Origin: Halalkalibacter nanhaiisediminis
Lineage (GTDB): Bacteria; Bacillota; Bacilli; Bacillales; Bacillaceae_D
Direction: 5' to 3'
DNA length: 64,000 bases
Assembly (NCBI RefSeq): GCF_007830185.1
Contig: NZ_VLKZ01000002.1
Location: 372,001 to 436,000 of the forward strand
A program made the position numbers and the translations under genes. The notes beneath the pieces are model-generated. The model made no database searches. It had not been told where the DNA came from and saw only the letters and a list, made by a program, of their open reading frames with translations. Positions 54,311-63,319 of the stretch are shown piece after piece (the first letter of the stretch is position 1; each line of letters begins with the position of its first letter).

Positions 54311-55363
54311 TTATACGTTTGTTTCAAGTAAATCATTTAAATGCTTATCGATCTGATCGGTATAATACTTACCTTCAGCAGCAAATAAGCCAAAATGTCC
54401 GCAGATACTATTAATAACTCTTAGCTCGCTATTTGGAATCAATTTCTGCTCCGCTTCACAATCTCTCGGTGGGAAGAACATGTCTTCATCAATTGGCATC
54501 ACAAATACTTTCGCTTTTATTCGACCAAGGGCCTCTTCAAGATTTCCACCAGTCATTCTACTCACATCTCCTCGCTGCCACTTCCACGCCATCGTTAACA
54601 GGTCATTCGGATCCATGACTTCAAAAAATGGTTGTAGAAATCCTGAAATAAATTCCTCACACGAATCAACATCGAATAATCTCCATTTTTCTTGTTTGTA
54701 AAATTCCGTACTGAGTCCCATCACTGCCCAAATTTTAGCATGTCGCTTCAATCCAGCGGAAACATCCCCCGCTGATTGATAAACTCCTCCATTCCAGCCC
54801 GGATCAGAGGTGATCGCCTCAATTAATGTATCTGTATATAAAAAATCATGATCAGTATTTTTCGCTGTTCCTGCTATAGGTGCTGCACGCTTAACCATAT
54901 TAGGAAATCTGACTGCCCATTCATACGTTTGCTGAGCACCCATTGATCCGCCGACAACTAGAGCGATTTCCTCCACACCAAATTTTTCAGTTATTAATTG
55001 ATGTTGTGCTCGGACATCGTCGCTAATTCGCACATGTGGGAAATTGGCAATACTAATAGGTTCGGGACTATTATGTGGCGAACTAGAGAGGCCGTTTCCA
55101 ATTTGATTAATCATAATGATAAAATACTTGTTAGGATTAAGAGCTCGATCCTCACCGATATACGTTTCCATAATTTTTGTCGTGCCTGAATACCAAGTCG
55201 GGATCACTATCACGTTATTTTTTTCCTCATTTAAAGTACCAAACGTAACATAAGCCAGTTTACATTCAGGAATTATGCCACCGTCCTCGAGTTGAAAATC
55301 GCCAATATTATAGACTTCATAAGGTCCATGATTTTCTTGTGAATAGTAGTTGTTTTCGATCAT
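54311..55363 (-). CDS. MetX-like alpha/beta hydrolase
   Basis: An alpha/beta-hydrolase related to homoserine acetyltransferase (MetX). Nucleophile Ser in VVGGSMGAQQTYEW (about 137-150), Asp in MPIDEDMFFPP (about 294-304), His in CGHFGLFA (about 325-332). The N-terminus CKLAYVTFGTLNEEKNN matches MetX-type proteins. 350 aa. Because a real MetA is present at 49755, this is probably a different acyltransferase or esterase. A good cre site lies 67 bases upstream, implying carbon catabolite control. Confidence 0.85.
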   Translation of the reverse strand: MIENNYYSQENHGPYEVYNIGDFQLEDGGIIPECKLAYVTFGTLNEEKNNVIVIPTWYSGTTKIMETYIGEDRALNPNKYFIIMINQIGNGLSSSPHNSPEPISIANFPHVRISDDVRAQHQLITEKFGVEEIALVVGGSMGAQQTYEWAVRFPNMVKRAAPIAGTAKNTDHDFLYTDTLIEAITSDPGWNGGVYQSAGDVSAGLKRHAKIWAVMGLSTEFYKQEKWRLFDVDSCEEFISGFLQPFFEVMDPNDLLTMAWKWQRGDVSRMTGGNLEEALGRIKAKVFVMPIDEDMFFPPRDCEAEQKLIPNSELRVINSICGHFGLFAAEGKYYTDQIDKHLNDLLETNV

Positions 55364-55429
55364 GATTCATCAACCCTTCATCCTAAATTTTGTTTATCTT
55401 TATGCGCAATTTTAAACTCCATTATCATA

Positions 55430-55443
55430 AGTAAACGCTTACA
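55430..55443 (-). promoter_or_regulatory. Catabolite-response element (cre) upstream of the MetX-like gene
   Basis: The minus strand TGTAAGCGTTTACT fits TGWNANCGNTNWCA at 13 of 14 positions. It is 67 bases before the ATG at 55363, a typical place for CcpA repression. Confidence 0.6.
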
Positions 55444-55594
55444 TATTTATTCTACTACTTTCGATTTTATTCCTTCTTTTGTGTCTATCTTTTTATCATA
55501 AAACTTTCATCATCTTCTACTCTCAACTTAGAATGAAAAAGCATGATTCTTTTTCTATCCAACTAGAAACGAACCAACTATTACACAAAAAAGC

Positions 55595-55629
55595 ACACTC
55601 ACTTAACGAAGATAACATTAAGTGAATGT
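55595..55629. terminator. Terminator of the aldo/keto reductase gene
   Basis: ACACTCACTTAA and TTAAGTGAATGT pair over 12 bp (one G-T) around 11 bases. On the minus strand it is followed by GCTTTTTTG. Confidence 0.75.
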
Positions 55630-55651
55630 ACTCTTGCACTTGTACTATTTA

Positions 55652-56485
55652 TTAGAAATCAAAATTATCAGGATCCGCACCAACCCGAGTGTTTTCATTT
55701 AAGGCACTGATCTTATCCATTTCGTCTTCAGTTAATTCAAAATCAAAGATATCAGCATTCTCAATAATACGATGTTCTTTTATTGATTTAGGAATTGTTA
55801 CGACTTCATTTTGAAGATCCCAACGTAAAATGACTTGGAAAGTCGATTTGTTATATTTCTTAGCCATTTCTTGTAATGTTTCATTATCAGCAAGCTGCCC
55901 ACGCATAAGTGGTGACCATGCCTCAAGCTGTATGTTATTCTTTTTACAAAATTCGTGAAGCTCTTCTTGCGTTAATCGCGGATGATATTCAACTTGATTG
56001 ACCATCGGTTTAATTTCAGCATCAATCATTACATCTTCTAAATGATGAATATTAAAATTACTAACGCCAATCGCTCGCACGCGACCCTCTTTGTATAATG
56101 TCTCAAGAGCCTTCCACGTTTCTTTGTATTTTCCTTTTACAGGCCAGTGAATTAAATACAAATCTAAGTAGTCGATATCGAGCTTTTTCATGCTTTTTTC
56201 AAAAGCAGCTAAAGTCGAGTCATAGCCTTGGTCAGCATTCCAAACCTTCGTTGTAATAAAGATCTCCTCACGAGGAACACCAGACTCCTTAATCGCTGTT
56301 CCTACGCCTTCTTCATTATCGTAAAAAGCTGCCGTATCAATACTACGGTAACCATTTTTCAGTGCAGCTTTTACAGAATCCATTACTTCGTCTCCATCTT
56401 CTACTTTATATACTCCTAGTCCAAACCAAGGCATTTTCACAACATTATGAAGCGTCGTTACATCTTGTAGATTTTTTACCATCAT
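55652..56485 (-). CDS. Aldo/keto reductase (AKR5 type)
   Basis: An NADPH-dependent carbonyl reductase on a TIM barrel. The catalytic tetrad is visible: SIDTAAFYDNE (Asp, Tyr), FITTKVW (Lys) and YLIHWPV (His), with IGVSNF and VNQVEYHP following and IPKSIKEHRI for the cofactor. GGAGG lies 6 bases before ATG 56485; the frame from 56521 is longer. 277 aa matches YvgN/YtbE, which detoxify methylglyoxal. Its neighbours are the HxlR regulator and an alcohol dehydrogenase, suggesting a common aldehyde-stress theme. Confidence 0.93.
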   Translation of the reverse strand: MMVKNLQDVTTLHNVVKMPWFGLGVYKVEDGDEVMDSVKAALKNGYRSIDTAAFYDNEEGVGTAIKESGVPREEIFITTKVWNADQGYDSTLAAFEKSMKKLDIDYLDLYLIHWPVKGKYKETWKALETLYKEGRVRAIGVSNFNIHHLEDVMIDAEIKPMVNQVEYHPRLTQEELHEFCKKNNIQLEAWSPLMRGQLADNETLQEMAKKYNKSTFQVILRWDLQNEVVTIPKSIKEHRIIENADIFDFELTEDEMDKISALNENTRVGADPDNFDF

Positions 56486-56578
56486 TGAACTCCTCCTCTG
56501 CTTCTGTTCACTCTTGAACAAAGGTATTTTCTCACAAACTATTCGAAAAAGGAAATATATTGCTTTTTTTAAAAGCGC

Positions 56579-57250
56579 TTAACCTGTGATCTTCATTTCT
56601 AAATTTTTCATATATTTTTTTCCCCACTCTTCAAGGATTTTAATCATTGGCATGAGGCTTTTTCCCTTATCCGTTAACGAATATTCAACTTTTGGTGGTA
56701 CCACTGGGTAAACTTCGCGATGTACTAAGCCGTCATCTTCTAATTCTCTTAGTTGATTTGTCAACATTTTTTGTGTGATTGCAGGGATCAATTTTTTTAG
56801 TTCACTAAATCTCTTTGTCCCCTTGATCCCTAAATGACATAAAAGTACTAATTTCCATTTCCCTTCAATCATTGACAAAGTGCGCTCTTTTACATCGTGT
56901 GGTCCCTGTACCTCCTTTTCGTCAAATTTCTGATGATTCTTTCCCCATTCATCTAACATTTTAAGAATTGGGATTAAACTTCTTCCTTGTTCTGTTAAGG
57001 AGTATTCGACTTTAGGTGGAACAACTGGATATACCTCGCGATGGACGAGCCCATCTTTTTCTAATTCTTTTAATTGAAGCGTCATTGTTTGTTGAGTAAT
57101 GCCTGGAATTAAATCTTTTAATTCCTTAAACCGTTTTGTCCCTTTTAAACCTAGATGACATAAAATCGTTAATTTCCATTTACCCTCTATCACCGATAAA
57201 GTTAATTCTTTTTCGCAGTTTAACTTCTTTAATTTCGCATTCGTTACCAT
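56579..57250 (-). CDS. Tandem HxlR-family regulator (two DNA-binding domains in one chain)
   Basis: The protein is two HxlR winged-helix domains fused head to tail. Domain 1 (about 14-105) has [49 protein letters not shown]; domain 2 (about 122-215) has [15 protein letters not shown] and [20 protein letters not shown] with the same ending. Normal HxlR proteins are ~110 aa and dimeric, so this is a single-chain dimer. Each half keeps a Cys in the CHLG motif. It is divergent from the iron alcohol dehydrogenase gene over a 209-base gap rich in inverted repeats and should regulate it. Confidence 0.92.
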   Translation of the reverse strand: MVTNAKLKKLNCEKELTLSVIEGKWKLTILCHLGLKGTKRFKELKDLIPGITQQTMTLQLKELEKDGLVHREVYPVVPPKVEYSLTEQGRSLIPILKMLDEWGKNHQKFDEKEVQGPHDVKERTLSMIEGKWKLVLLCHLGIKGTKRFSELKKLIPAITQKMLTNQLRELEDDGLVHREVYPVVPPKVEYSLTDKGKSLMPMIKILEEWGKKYMKNLEMKITG

Positions 57251-57262
57251 GTTGATCTCTCC

Positions 57263-57320
57263 TATAGTATACTTTTTTTCACTATAACAAAAAATAGTGC
57301 CTACTTACAATTTATAAGTA
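57263..57320. promoter_or_regulatory. Candidate operators between the HxlR fusion and adh genes
   Basis: Two inverted repeats are seen: TATAGT-12-ACTATA (57263-57286) and TACTTA-7-TAAGTA (57302-57320). HxlR/YodB-type proteins bind such TAC/GTA-rich palindromes. The region should hold both divergent promoters. Confidence 0.4.
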
Positions 57321-57459
57321 TAGTATATATTATTGTGCATAGAGCTTCCATATGTAGTTTACGTTCATAAGAAAGCAGCGATAGGGAAATAATAAATAAG
57401 AAGCATTCTTGTGAAGTAGAACTAGGCTAATCAATTATTTATTTAAGGAGATGTTGCAC

Positions 57460-58626
57460 ATGTTTCGTTTTACCATACCAAGAGACGTTTACCATGGTGA
57501 AGGTTCATTAGAAGTATTAAAAAGTCTTGAAGGTAAAAAAGCTACCATTGTTATCGGTGGGGAATCCATTAAAAAGTCAGGCTATCTTGATCAAATTGAT
57601 TCTTACTTAAAAGAAGCGGGTTTTGAAACTCAGCTTATTGAAGGTGTTGAAAACGATCCTTCAGCAACAACTGTCCTTAATGGCGCGAAAAAGATGCAAG
57701 AATTCCAACCAGACTGGATCATTGGAGTAGGTGGGGGTTCTCCAATTGATGCTGCGAAAGCAATGTGGGTTATTTATGAAAACCCAGAATTAACATTTGA
57801 AGACATTAAAGCTCCAAATCCACTTCCAACTTTACGTAAGAAAGCACGCTTTGCAGCTATTTCAACGACAAGTGGAACTGGTACGGATGTGTCACCTTTC
57901 GCTGTTATCACTGATCGTGACAAGGACGTAAAATACCCAGTATTCGGCTACGAAATCACACCTGATATCGCAATTGTTGATCCAGTGTTAACTTACTCAA
58001 TGCCACCAAACATTGTTGCTTACACTGGAATGGATACAATTACACACGGGATTGAAGCATATGTTTCTTTAATGCATAACGCATTTACTGATCCTTTAGC
58101 TATGCAATCAATTAAAATGGTTGTCGATAACATCGAAAAATCATATGCAGGTGATAAAGAAGCAAGAGCAGAAATGCATTATGCTCAAGCAATTGCTGGT
58201 ATGGCCTTCTCAAACGGTTTTTTAGGAATTGTTCACAGCTTAGCTCATAAGAGTGGCGCGATCTTTGGAATTCCACACGGACTTGCTAATGCTCTTTATC
58301 TACCGTACGTTATTGATTTCAATAAAAAGGCTGACACATCACGTTTTGCTGATATCGCAAGAATGCTTGGACTCGCTGGAAACACTGATGATGAGCTAAT
58401 CGATTCATTAACAGAACTGCTTATCAACTTAAATAAAGCAATGGATATTCCAGTAACACTTAGAGAATTCGGTATTGACGAGCAGGAATTTGAAAAACAC
58501 CTAGATAAGATGGCAGCAGGGGCTGTTGAAGACCCTTGTACACCAGCTAATCCACGTGAAGTTTCTGTGGAACAAATGAAACAAATTTACATCGCTGCAT
58601 TTAAAGGCGAAAAAGTTAACTTCTAA
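57460..58626 (+). CDS. Iron-containing alcohol dehydrogenase
   Basis: A group III, NAD(P)-dependent dehydrogenase. GVGGGSPIDAAKAMW (about 92-106) binds the cofactor; STTSGTGTDVSPF follows. Metal ligands lie in GMDTITHGIEAYVS (Asp, His), VHSLAHKSGAIFGIPHG (two His). ATG 57460 is 9 bases after AAGGAG, whereas the ATG at 57451 abuts it; 388 aa. Divergent from the tandem HxlR gene. It could reduce aldehydes such as butyraldehyde, or oxidise alcohols; direction and substrate are not evident. Confidence 0.94.
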   Translation: MFRFTIPRDVYHGEGSLEVLKSLEGKKATIVIGGESIKKSGYLDQIDSYLKEAGFETQLIEGVENDPSATTVLNGAKKMQEFQPDWIIGVGGGSPIDAAKAMWVIYENPELTFEDIKAPNPLPTLRKKARFAAISTTSGTGTDVSPFAVITDRDKDVKYPVFGYEITPDIAIVDPVLTYSMPPNIVAYTGMDTITHGIEAYVSLMHNAFTDPLAMQSIKMVVDNIEKSYAGDKEARAEMHYAQAIAGMAFSNGFLGIVHSLAHKSGAIFGIPHGLANALYLPYVIDFNKKADTSRFADIARMLGLAGNTDDELIDSLTELLINLNKAMDIPVTLREFGIDEQEFEKHLDKMAAGAVEDPCTPANPREVSVEQMKQIYIAAFKGEKVNF

Positions 58627-58651
58627 TCAGTAGAAAATTACTTTACACTTT

Positions 58652-58683
58652 AAAGGATAACTCCAATTGATGAGTTATCCTTT
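58652..58683. terminator. Bidirectional terminator after the alcohol dehydrogenase
   Basis: AAAGGATAACTC and GAGTTATCCTTT form a perfect 12-bp stem around 8 bases, followed by TTCTTTT. The convergent thioesterase gene ends within it. Confidence 0.85.
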
Positions 58684-59085
58684 TTCTTTTGGTTCCTCAT
58701 AAAAATGTTCTTGTAACTTATTTTTTATAGGTGCTGAAATGGATTCAGATCGCTGTGTGTGTCGGTTGAAATTGACATATGTAGAGTTCCCCTTTGCACA
58801 TATTTGACCTTCTTGCTCCATTTCCTCATATACTTCAAAGCTAGAATTCCCAATCCTCGAAATCCATGTACGTATCTTTACTGGCTGGCCATAGTAAAGT
58901 TGCGCAATATATTCAACATTCATCTTTATAATGACGCACCTCCAGTCCTTAAAGGATAAGTCTGGGTTAAAGATTCGAAAAATACCCTGTCTACCTGACT
59001 CAAACCAAATCGGAATCGTCGTATTATTAATATGACCAACTCCATCTGTTTCACATACTCTTGGTTCAATAACCGTTTCAAACAT
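58675..59085 (-). CDS. Acyl-CoA thioesterase-like hotdog protein
   Basis: A 136-residue 4HBT-family hotdog. ETDGVGHINNTTIPIWFESGR (about 13-33) carries the catalytic Asp/His/Asn and is seen as two parts; VEYIAQLYYGQPVKI and FEVYEEMEQEGQICAKGNSTYVNF complete the fold. It should hydrolyse an acyl-CoA, but the substrate is not known. GGAGG before ATG. A second hotdog gene (yneP) lies 400 bases away with clear but low similarity. Confidence 0.88.
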   Translation of the reverse strand: MFETVIEPRVCETDGVGHINNTTIPIWFESGRQGIFRIFNPDLSFKDWRCVIIKMNVEYIAQLYYGQPVKIRTWISRIGNSSFEVYEEMEQEGQICAKGNSTYVNFNRHTQRSESISAPIKNKLQEHFYEEPKEKG

Positions 59086-59161
59086 CTGTGATTCCTCCTC
59101 CTTATTTGATTGTTAGCTATAACGTTTCTATTCGCTTAGATGAACTAATTTTCCTGTGTAT

Positions 59162-59208
59162 ACAAAGAAAACGAGCAAGGCTTATTAGCCTTACTCGTTT
59201 TCTTTGTA
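59162..59208 (-). terminator. Terminator of tlp
   Basis: TACAAAGAAAACGAG(C)AAGGC pairs with GCCTT(A)CTCGTTTTCTTTGTA, about 20 bp with one mismatch. It overlaps the last codons of tlp. Confidence 0.82.
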
Positions 59209-59427
59209 ACCATTTTTACGTGCATGCATTTCATCAGCCATTTCAGCATCGAAAGCTTGCATACTGTGTTCACGTCTTTTGTTTTTCTCTTTCACGGCTT
59301 GTTTTTGTTCTTCACTCATATCTGTATGCGCAATTGATTCTTCTGCTGCCTCGATATTATGTGCCGTATTCTCTTTCATTTGCTTAAGCTTTTCTGCATT
59401 ATCACTACGATCATCTGGTTTTGCCAT
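59191..59427 (-). CDS. tlp: Small acid-soluble spore protein Tlp
   Basis: A 78-residue forespore SASP. PDDRSDNAEKLKQMKENT at the N-terminus, NIEAAEESIAHTDM in the middle and KEKNKRREHSMQAFDAEMADE at the end (the last two blocks slightly overlapping) are the Tlp signature. Despite the thioredoxin-like name it has no CxxC. GGAGGG precedes the ATG. A perfect sigma-G promoter lies just upstream. yneP is the next gene upstream, as in B. subtilis. Confidence 0.93.
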   Translation of the reverse strand: MAKPDDRSDNAEKLKQMKENTAHNIEAAEESIAHTDMSEEQKQAVKEKNKRREHSMQAFDAEMADEMHARKNGYKENE

Positions 59428-59442
59428 AAGTCATCCCTCCAT

Positions 59443-59471
59443 ATACTAAAGTAACTTACCTACTTTAGTAT
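59443..59471. repeat. Inverted repeat overlapping the tlp -10 box
   Basis: ATACTAAAGTA and TACTTTAGTAT are exact reverse complements separated by 7 bases. The right arm covers the -10 box CATACTA of tlp and the expected start of transcription lies in the loop. Confidence 0.7.
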
Positions 59472-59495
59472 GGAGTTTTGCGACTTGATTATTCA
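59466..59495 (-). promoter_or_regulatory. Sigma-G promoter of tlp
   Basis: On the minus strand TGAATA is followed after exactly 17 bases by CATACTA, a full match to the forespore sigma-G consensus, 40 bases before the tlp ATG. The -35 box overlaps the yneP stop codon. Confidence 0.85.
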
Positions 59496-59911
59496 GGATG
59501 CTTTATATTTTCGTACACAGCATGCCACTCTGGCAAATGCTTACGCATCGAAAGGGGACGGAAGGTATCTTTTCTCACACAGACGTGCGTGCTTTCTCCA
59601 AGGACACATATAGTGCCTTGTTCATTTAAAATTTCATAGCGGTAGGTCACACGGAGCCCATCGTATGCTTGTACCCACGTTTTGACGACGACCGTTTCCC
59701 CGTATGTTGTTGGATGCTTATACGATACTTGAATGTCTGTAACAGGAGATAAGATGCCCTCCTTCTCCATTTGGGCATAGTTAAATCCAATTTCTTTAAT
59801 CAGCTCTGTTCGGCCAAGCTCAAACCAAACGACGTAATTTGAGTGATGCACAATTCCCATTTGATCAGTCTCAGCATAACGAACTGGAATTTTTGTCTCT
59901 GTAATATGCAT
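59489..59911 (-). CDS. yneP: Acyl-CoA thioesterase YneP
   Basis: A YbgC/4HBT-type hotdog of 140 aa. RYAETDQMGIVHHSNYVVWFE (catalytic Asp, His; seen as two blocks), TDIQVSYKHPTTYGETVVVK and YRYEILNEQGTICVLGEST are typical. It hydrolyses short or medium acyl-CoA thioesters. It begins 3 bases after the stop of the double-AAA gene, so translation may be coupled. It sits directly before tlp, as in B. subtilis, supporting the name. Confidence 0.9.
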   Translation of the reverse strand: MHITETKIPVRYAETDQMGIVHHSNYVVWFELGRTELIKEIGFNYAQMEKEGILSPVTDIQVSYKHPTTYGETVVVKTWVQAYDGLRVTYRYEILNEQGTICVLGESTHVCVRKDTFRPLSMRKHLPEWHAVYENIKHPE

Positions 59912-59914
59912 GCC

Positions 59915-62245
59915 TTATTCTCCCCTTTCAGATATCAATTTGTCCACATCTTCTTTTATAATAGTCGATAAAGATTTCATGTCATATTGATTTTGTTTCG
60001 TTAAGCGCAAAGATTGGAGCTGCACAAGCCGTTCAAATACATCGACAGCATAGCGTCCGTTTGCAGGATGTCCATTCCTTTCAATTCCACTTATCAAAGC
60101 TTCCTTTGCCTCTGTTGAAAATAGATAACCCGATTGCTCGGTCCAATACAATATAATCTCAATTAGTTCATCTTTAGAGTAATCATCAAAATGAATATGT
60201 TTTTTAAAACGTGATCGCAAACCAGGATTGCTACTTAGTAGTAATTCAATTTCATTTGCATAGCCCGCAAGAATAACGACGAGGTTATCTTTATGCACGG
60301 TCATTTCCTGAACAAGTGTATTTATCACTTCTTTTCCAAAATCACCTTGCCCAGTAGATAAAAGCGAATATGCTTCATCAATAAATAGGACGCCACCTAA
60401 TGCATCTTTAATTTTTTCTTTTGTCTTATGTGCTGTTTGCCCTACATATCCCGCTACTAAATCAGCCCGACTTGCCACAATTAAATGCCCTCTTTTTAAT
60501 AAACCGATCTCTTTTAAAGCTTCGGCAAATATTTGCGCTACTGTTGTCTTTCCAGTTCCTGGATTCCCGCTAAAAATAGTATGTACTTGCAGCGGTAATG
60601 CCTTTAGGCCTTGTTCTCTTCTTATTTGTTGGATTTTCACAAAAGAGGTTAACTGATGGATCTCCTGCTTCACATTTTCAAGTCCTGTCAGTTCGTCAAG
60701 TTGTTTAAGAGCTTTCTTCTCATCATCCATTTCCTTCTCTTTAAAATCACCTGCTTCAAGAAAAACAAAATCATCCGTTTTTACGTTATCAAGTGATAAT
60801 TGTGAGCCTTTTTGAAAAATCGCATTCTGGATAATATTTTTTGTCGTACGAGCATTACCAAAGGAATCATCAACTTGCGCGCGTTCAATACGCTTCTTCA
60901 ACTCTACTTTTGCTCCATTCGTTAACAAATAATCGTTTTCTAAAGCGACCAATTCACCAATCTGTAAAAGCTCACTAACAGAGTAATCCTCAATATGAAT
61001 ATGATTTTGCTCAGGAAAACGGCTACGCAAACCAGGATTAGCCCTTAAAAAAGCCCGCATTTCATCAGGATATCCAGCTAAGATAACGGCAAATGTTCCT
61101 GCATATTTTCCACTTGTCATAGCAGAGACAAGTGTATCAATCACCGTCTGTCCGTAATCATTGCCTGCAGCACCAGCTCGTTTTAAGCTATATGCCTCAT
61201 CAATAAATAAAACTCCGCCAGACGCACGCTCAATCGCTTTTATTGTATTTTCTTCTGATTGACCGACATACGCACCAACAAGATGAGTTCGATCCACTTC
61301 ATATACTTCATCTCGTGTAAGTAGGCCAAGCTCATAGTAAATTTTCGCGAGTAATCTTGCAAGATGTGTCTTTCCCGTACCAGGATTCCCTGTTAAAATC
61401 ATATGTAGATTAATGCCGTCCTTAGATTGAAAGCCTTGATTTAATCGGACCTTTTGATAGTGCAAAAATTGATATAGCTTTTTAATTCTTCCCTTTACAC
61501 CTTCTAGCCCTATCATTTTCTGAAGTTCTTCAAGAGCTGTTCCATCACTTTGTTTTATTTGAGTCGTTTGAATCAAAGCATTCCATTGTTCATTTACCTC
61601 CTCAATTTCCTTAGTCGCACGAACAATTTGTTGGAATTGAGCCGCTGAATAGTAGACACCTGTTAATGAATGAGCATACTCATCAGTAGCTGTTTCAATC
61701 GTGGCAAACGGTTCTCTTAGCTTATCGATGTATAAGAGAAGCTCTTCAATCACAGTCATTCTTTTATTTTCTTTTAACCTTTCAATCGAATCGCTCAAAT
61801 CCTCTCGCATCTTGTCTACATCTTCCATATAACGAAAGAAGTGTTTAGCCATTTCGTTATATTCTTCGGCCGTTTTTTTCTTCGCAGAACCATGATCCGT
61901 TTCACGTATAGGTGGAAATTTCGTCGGAATTTTCAACTCTTTCACAAATTCTATAAGTCCTTCAAGCTTTAGCTCATGAGCCAACTTATTTTCGCTATCT
62001 TCTTTTAAAGCTTGGTTTACCCAGCTTTCAACTAAATGGTCCTTACGCCCCATTCGTTCATATCTCGCTTTTGCGAGCAACGAATATAACTTGGCAGAGA
62101 TTGTTGAAGTAAGTTCCTCATCTGTATGTTTTCCGAAACCTTCAAGGATTTCCCACGCTTTTGTCTCTTGGAATAACTCTTCACCTTTTTCAACAGCAGA
62201 AAGCCACTGTTGTACCCTCTCTAATGACCATCGTTCTTGTAACAT
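59915..62245 (-). CDS. Double-AAA ATPase of the SpoVK/CbbX family
   Basis: About 776 aa. An N-terminal helical region of ~230 residues (TPR-like) is followed by two AAA modules of CbbX/SpoVK type. Module 1 has GNPGTGKTHLA (near 286) and VLFIDEAYSLKRAG; module 2 has GNPGTGKTTVA (near 560) and VLFIDEAYSLLSTG. Both contain PGLRSRF arginine-finger motifs and LAGY. Two complete active sites in one chain would form stacked rings. ATG 62245 has GGTGG nearby; the frame to 62257 uses GTG. Substrate unknown; a role in spore formation is suggested only by family name. Confidence 0.9.
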   Translation of the reverse strand: MLQERWSLERVQQWLSAVEKGEELFQETKAWEILEGFGKHTDEELTSTISAKLYSLLAKARYERMGRKDHLVESWVNQALKEDSENKLAHELKLEGLIEFVKELKIPTKFPPIRETDHGSAKKKTAEEYNEMAKHFFRYMEDVDKMREDLSDSIERLKENKRMTVIEELLLYIDKLREPFATIETATDEYAHSLTGVYYSAAQFQQIVRATKEIEEVNEQWNALIQTTQIKQSDGTALEELQKMIGLEGVKGRIKKLYQFLHYQKVRLNQGFQSKDGINLHMILTGNPGTGKTHLARLLAKIYYELGLLTRDEVYEVDRTHLVGAYVGQSEENTIKAIERASGGVLFIDEAYSLKRAGAAGNDYGQTVIDTLVSAMTSGKYAGTFAVILAGYPDEMRAFLRANPGLRSRFPEQNHIHIEDYSVSELLQIGELVALENDYLLTNGAKVELKKRIERAQVDDSFGNARTTKNIIQNAIFQKGSQLSLDNVKTDDFVFLEAGDFKEKEMDDEKKALKQLDELTGLENVKQEIHQLTSFVKIQQIRREQGLKALPLQVHTIFSGNPGTGKTTVAQIFAEALKEIGLLKRGHLIVASRADLVAGYVGQTAHKTKEKIKDALGGVLFIDEAYSLLSTGQGDFGKEVINTLVQEMTVHKDNLVVILAGYANEIELLLSSNPGLRSRFKKHIHFDDYSKDELIEIILYWTEQSGYLFSTEAKEALISGIERNGHPANGRYAVDVFERLVQLQSLRLTKQNQYDMKSLSTIIKEDVDKLISERGE

Positions 62246-62289
62246 CAAAACCACCACTTTCTACAATTCACGCCTCTATTTTATCACGC

Positions 62290-63219
62290 TTACCCACTCT
62301 CTGCATGATTAACAGGTTGTCGCTTCTGTCTTCTACCTGTAGTTCCAACATAGACACCTGATAAGACAAAAATAGCCCCAATAATAATCACTCCTGTTAA
62401 TGCCTCACCTAGAAAAATCGTTGCCATGATTACAGCAGAAACTGGCATTACGTTGATAAATATTGATGCTTTCGCTGCACCAATTTGTTGTATGCCGTAA
62501 TAGTACAAAATAAAGCCAATAACCGTCACAAATACACTCATGTGAGCAATAGCAAGCCATGCAGATAATGAACTTGATGCAAGATCATTCCAAGGCTGCT
62601 CAAGTAGAGAAAATGGCATTAAAAAAAGCGTCCCAAATCCGACAGCGTAGGTCGTGGAAACGATTGAGCTATATTTTCTTAAGACGACTTTTCCGATGAC
62701 ACTATAAAGCGCCCAACTTATGACAGCACCAAGTAAAATAAAATCCACTGGCTCAAACTGAAAACCAACAAGCATCAATAGGTCACCTTCCGTTATAATA
62801 ATAATCACCCCAAAAAAAGCAAGAATTAAACCAATGACATTTCTTTTTGTAATCACTTCTTTCAACATCAACCCTGATAAAAGCATGATCAACATTGGAT
62901 TAGAGGCAATAAAAAGGGAGCTTTTAATAACTGGTGCGTACTTACTTGCAAAAAAGAAACAAATATTATAAATAGTAATTCCCGTTAACCCCAGAATCAT
63001 AAAAAGTAGCCAATCTTTTTTCGTCGGCTTCGGTCTATTCTTTTCGACCATCCACATAATTGGGAATAAAAGTAAAGCAGCGCCCAAAAAGCGTAGAAAG
63101 GATATTGTTGCTGGTTCAAAACTTTCAACCGCAATTTTCCCTGCTATAAAACCACTGCCCCAAGTAGACGTCGCTAATGTCAGCATGCCATAGATCAACC
63201 ATTGCCGTTTTCTCTCCAT
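62290..63219 (-). CDS. EamA/DMT family transporter
   Basis: Ten membrane segments in two repeats; the first has TLATSTWGSGFIAGKIAVE and the second FILLGAVISWALYSVIGKVV. A basic tail (GRRQKRQPVNH) ends it. ATG 63219 is 8 bases after AAAGGAG, so the frame to 63330 is shortened to 309 aa. It differs from the EamA protein at 10146. Substrate unknown. Confidence 0.9.
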   Translation of the reverse strand: MERKRQWLIYGMLTLATSTWGSGFIAGKIAVESFEPATISFLRFLGAALLLFPIMWMVEKNRPKPTKKDWLLFMILGLTGITIYNICFFFASKYAPVIKSSLFIASNPMLIMLLSGLMLKEVITKRNVIGLILAFFGVIIIITEGDLLMLVGFQFEPVDFILLGAVISWALYSVIGKVVLRKYSSIVSTTYAVGFGTLFLMPFSLLEQPWNDLASSSLSAWLAIAHMSVFVTVIGFILYYYGIQQIGAAKASIFINVMPVSAVIMATIFLGEALTGVIIIGAIFVLSGVYVGTTGRRQKRQPVNHAESG

Positions 63220-63319
63220 CTTTAAGACTCCTTTTTTCCTTTCATTGTACTCCTTTCCTTCGTGTTGCGAAATAGTTATTTCATTATAATGATCCATTAA
63301 GAGTGATATTGATAAAGAA

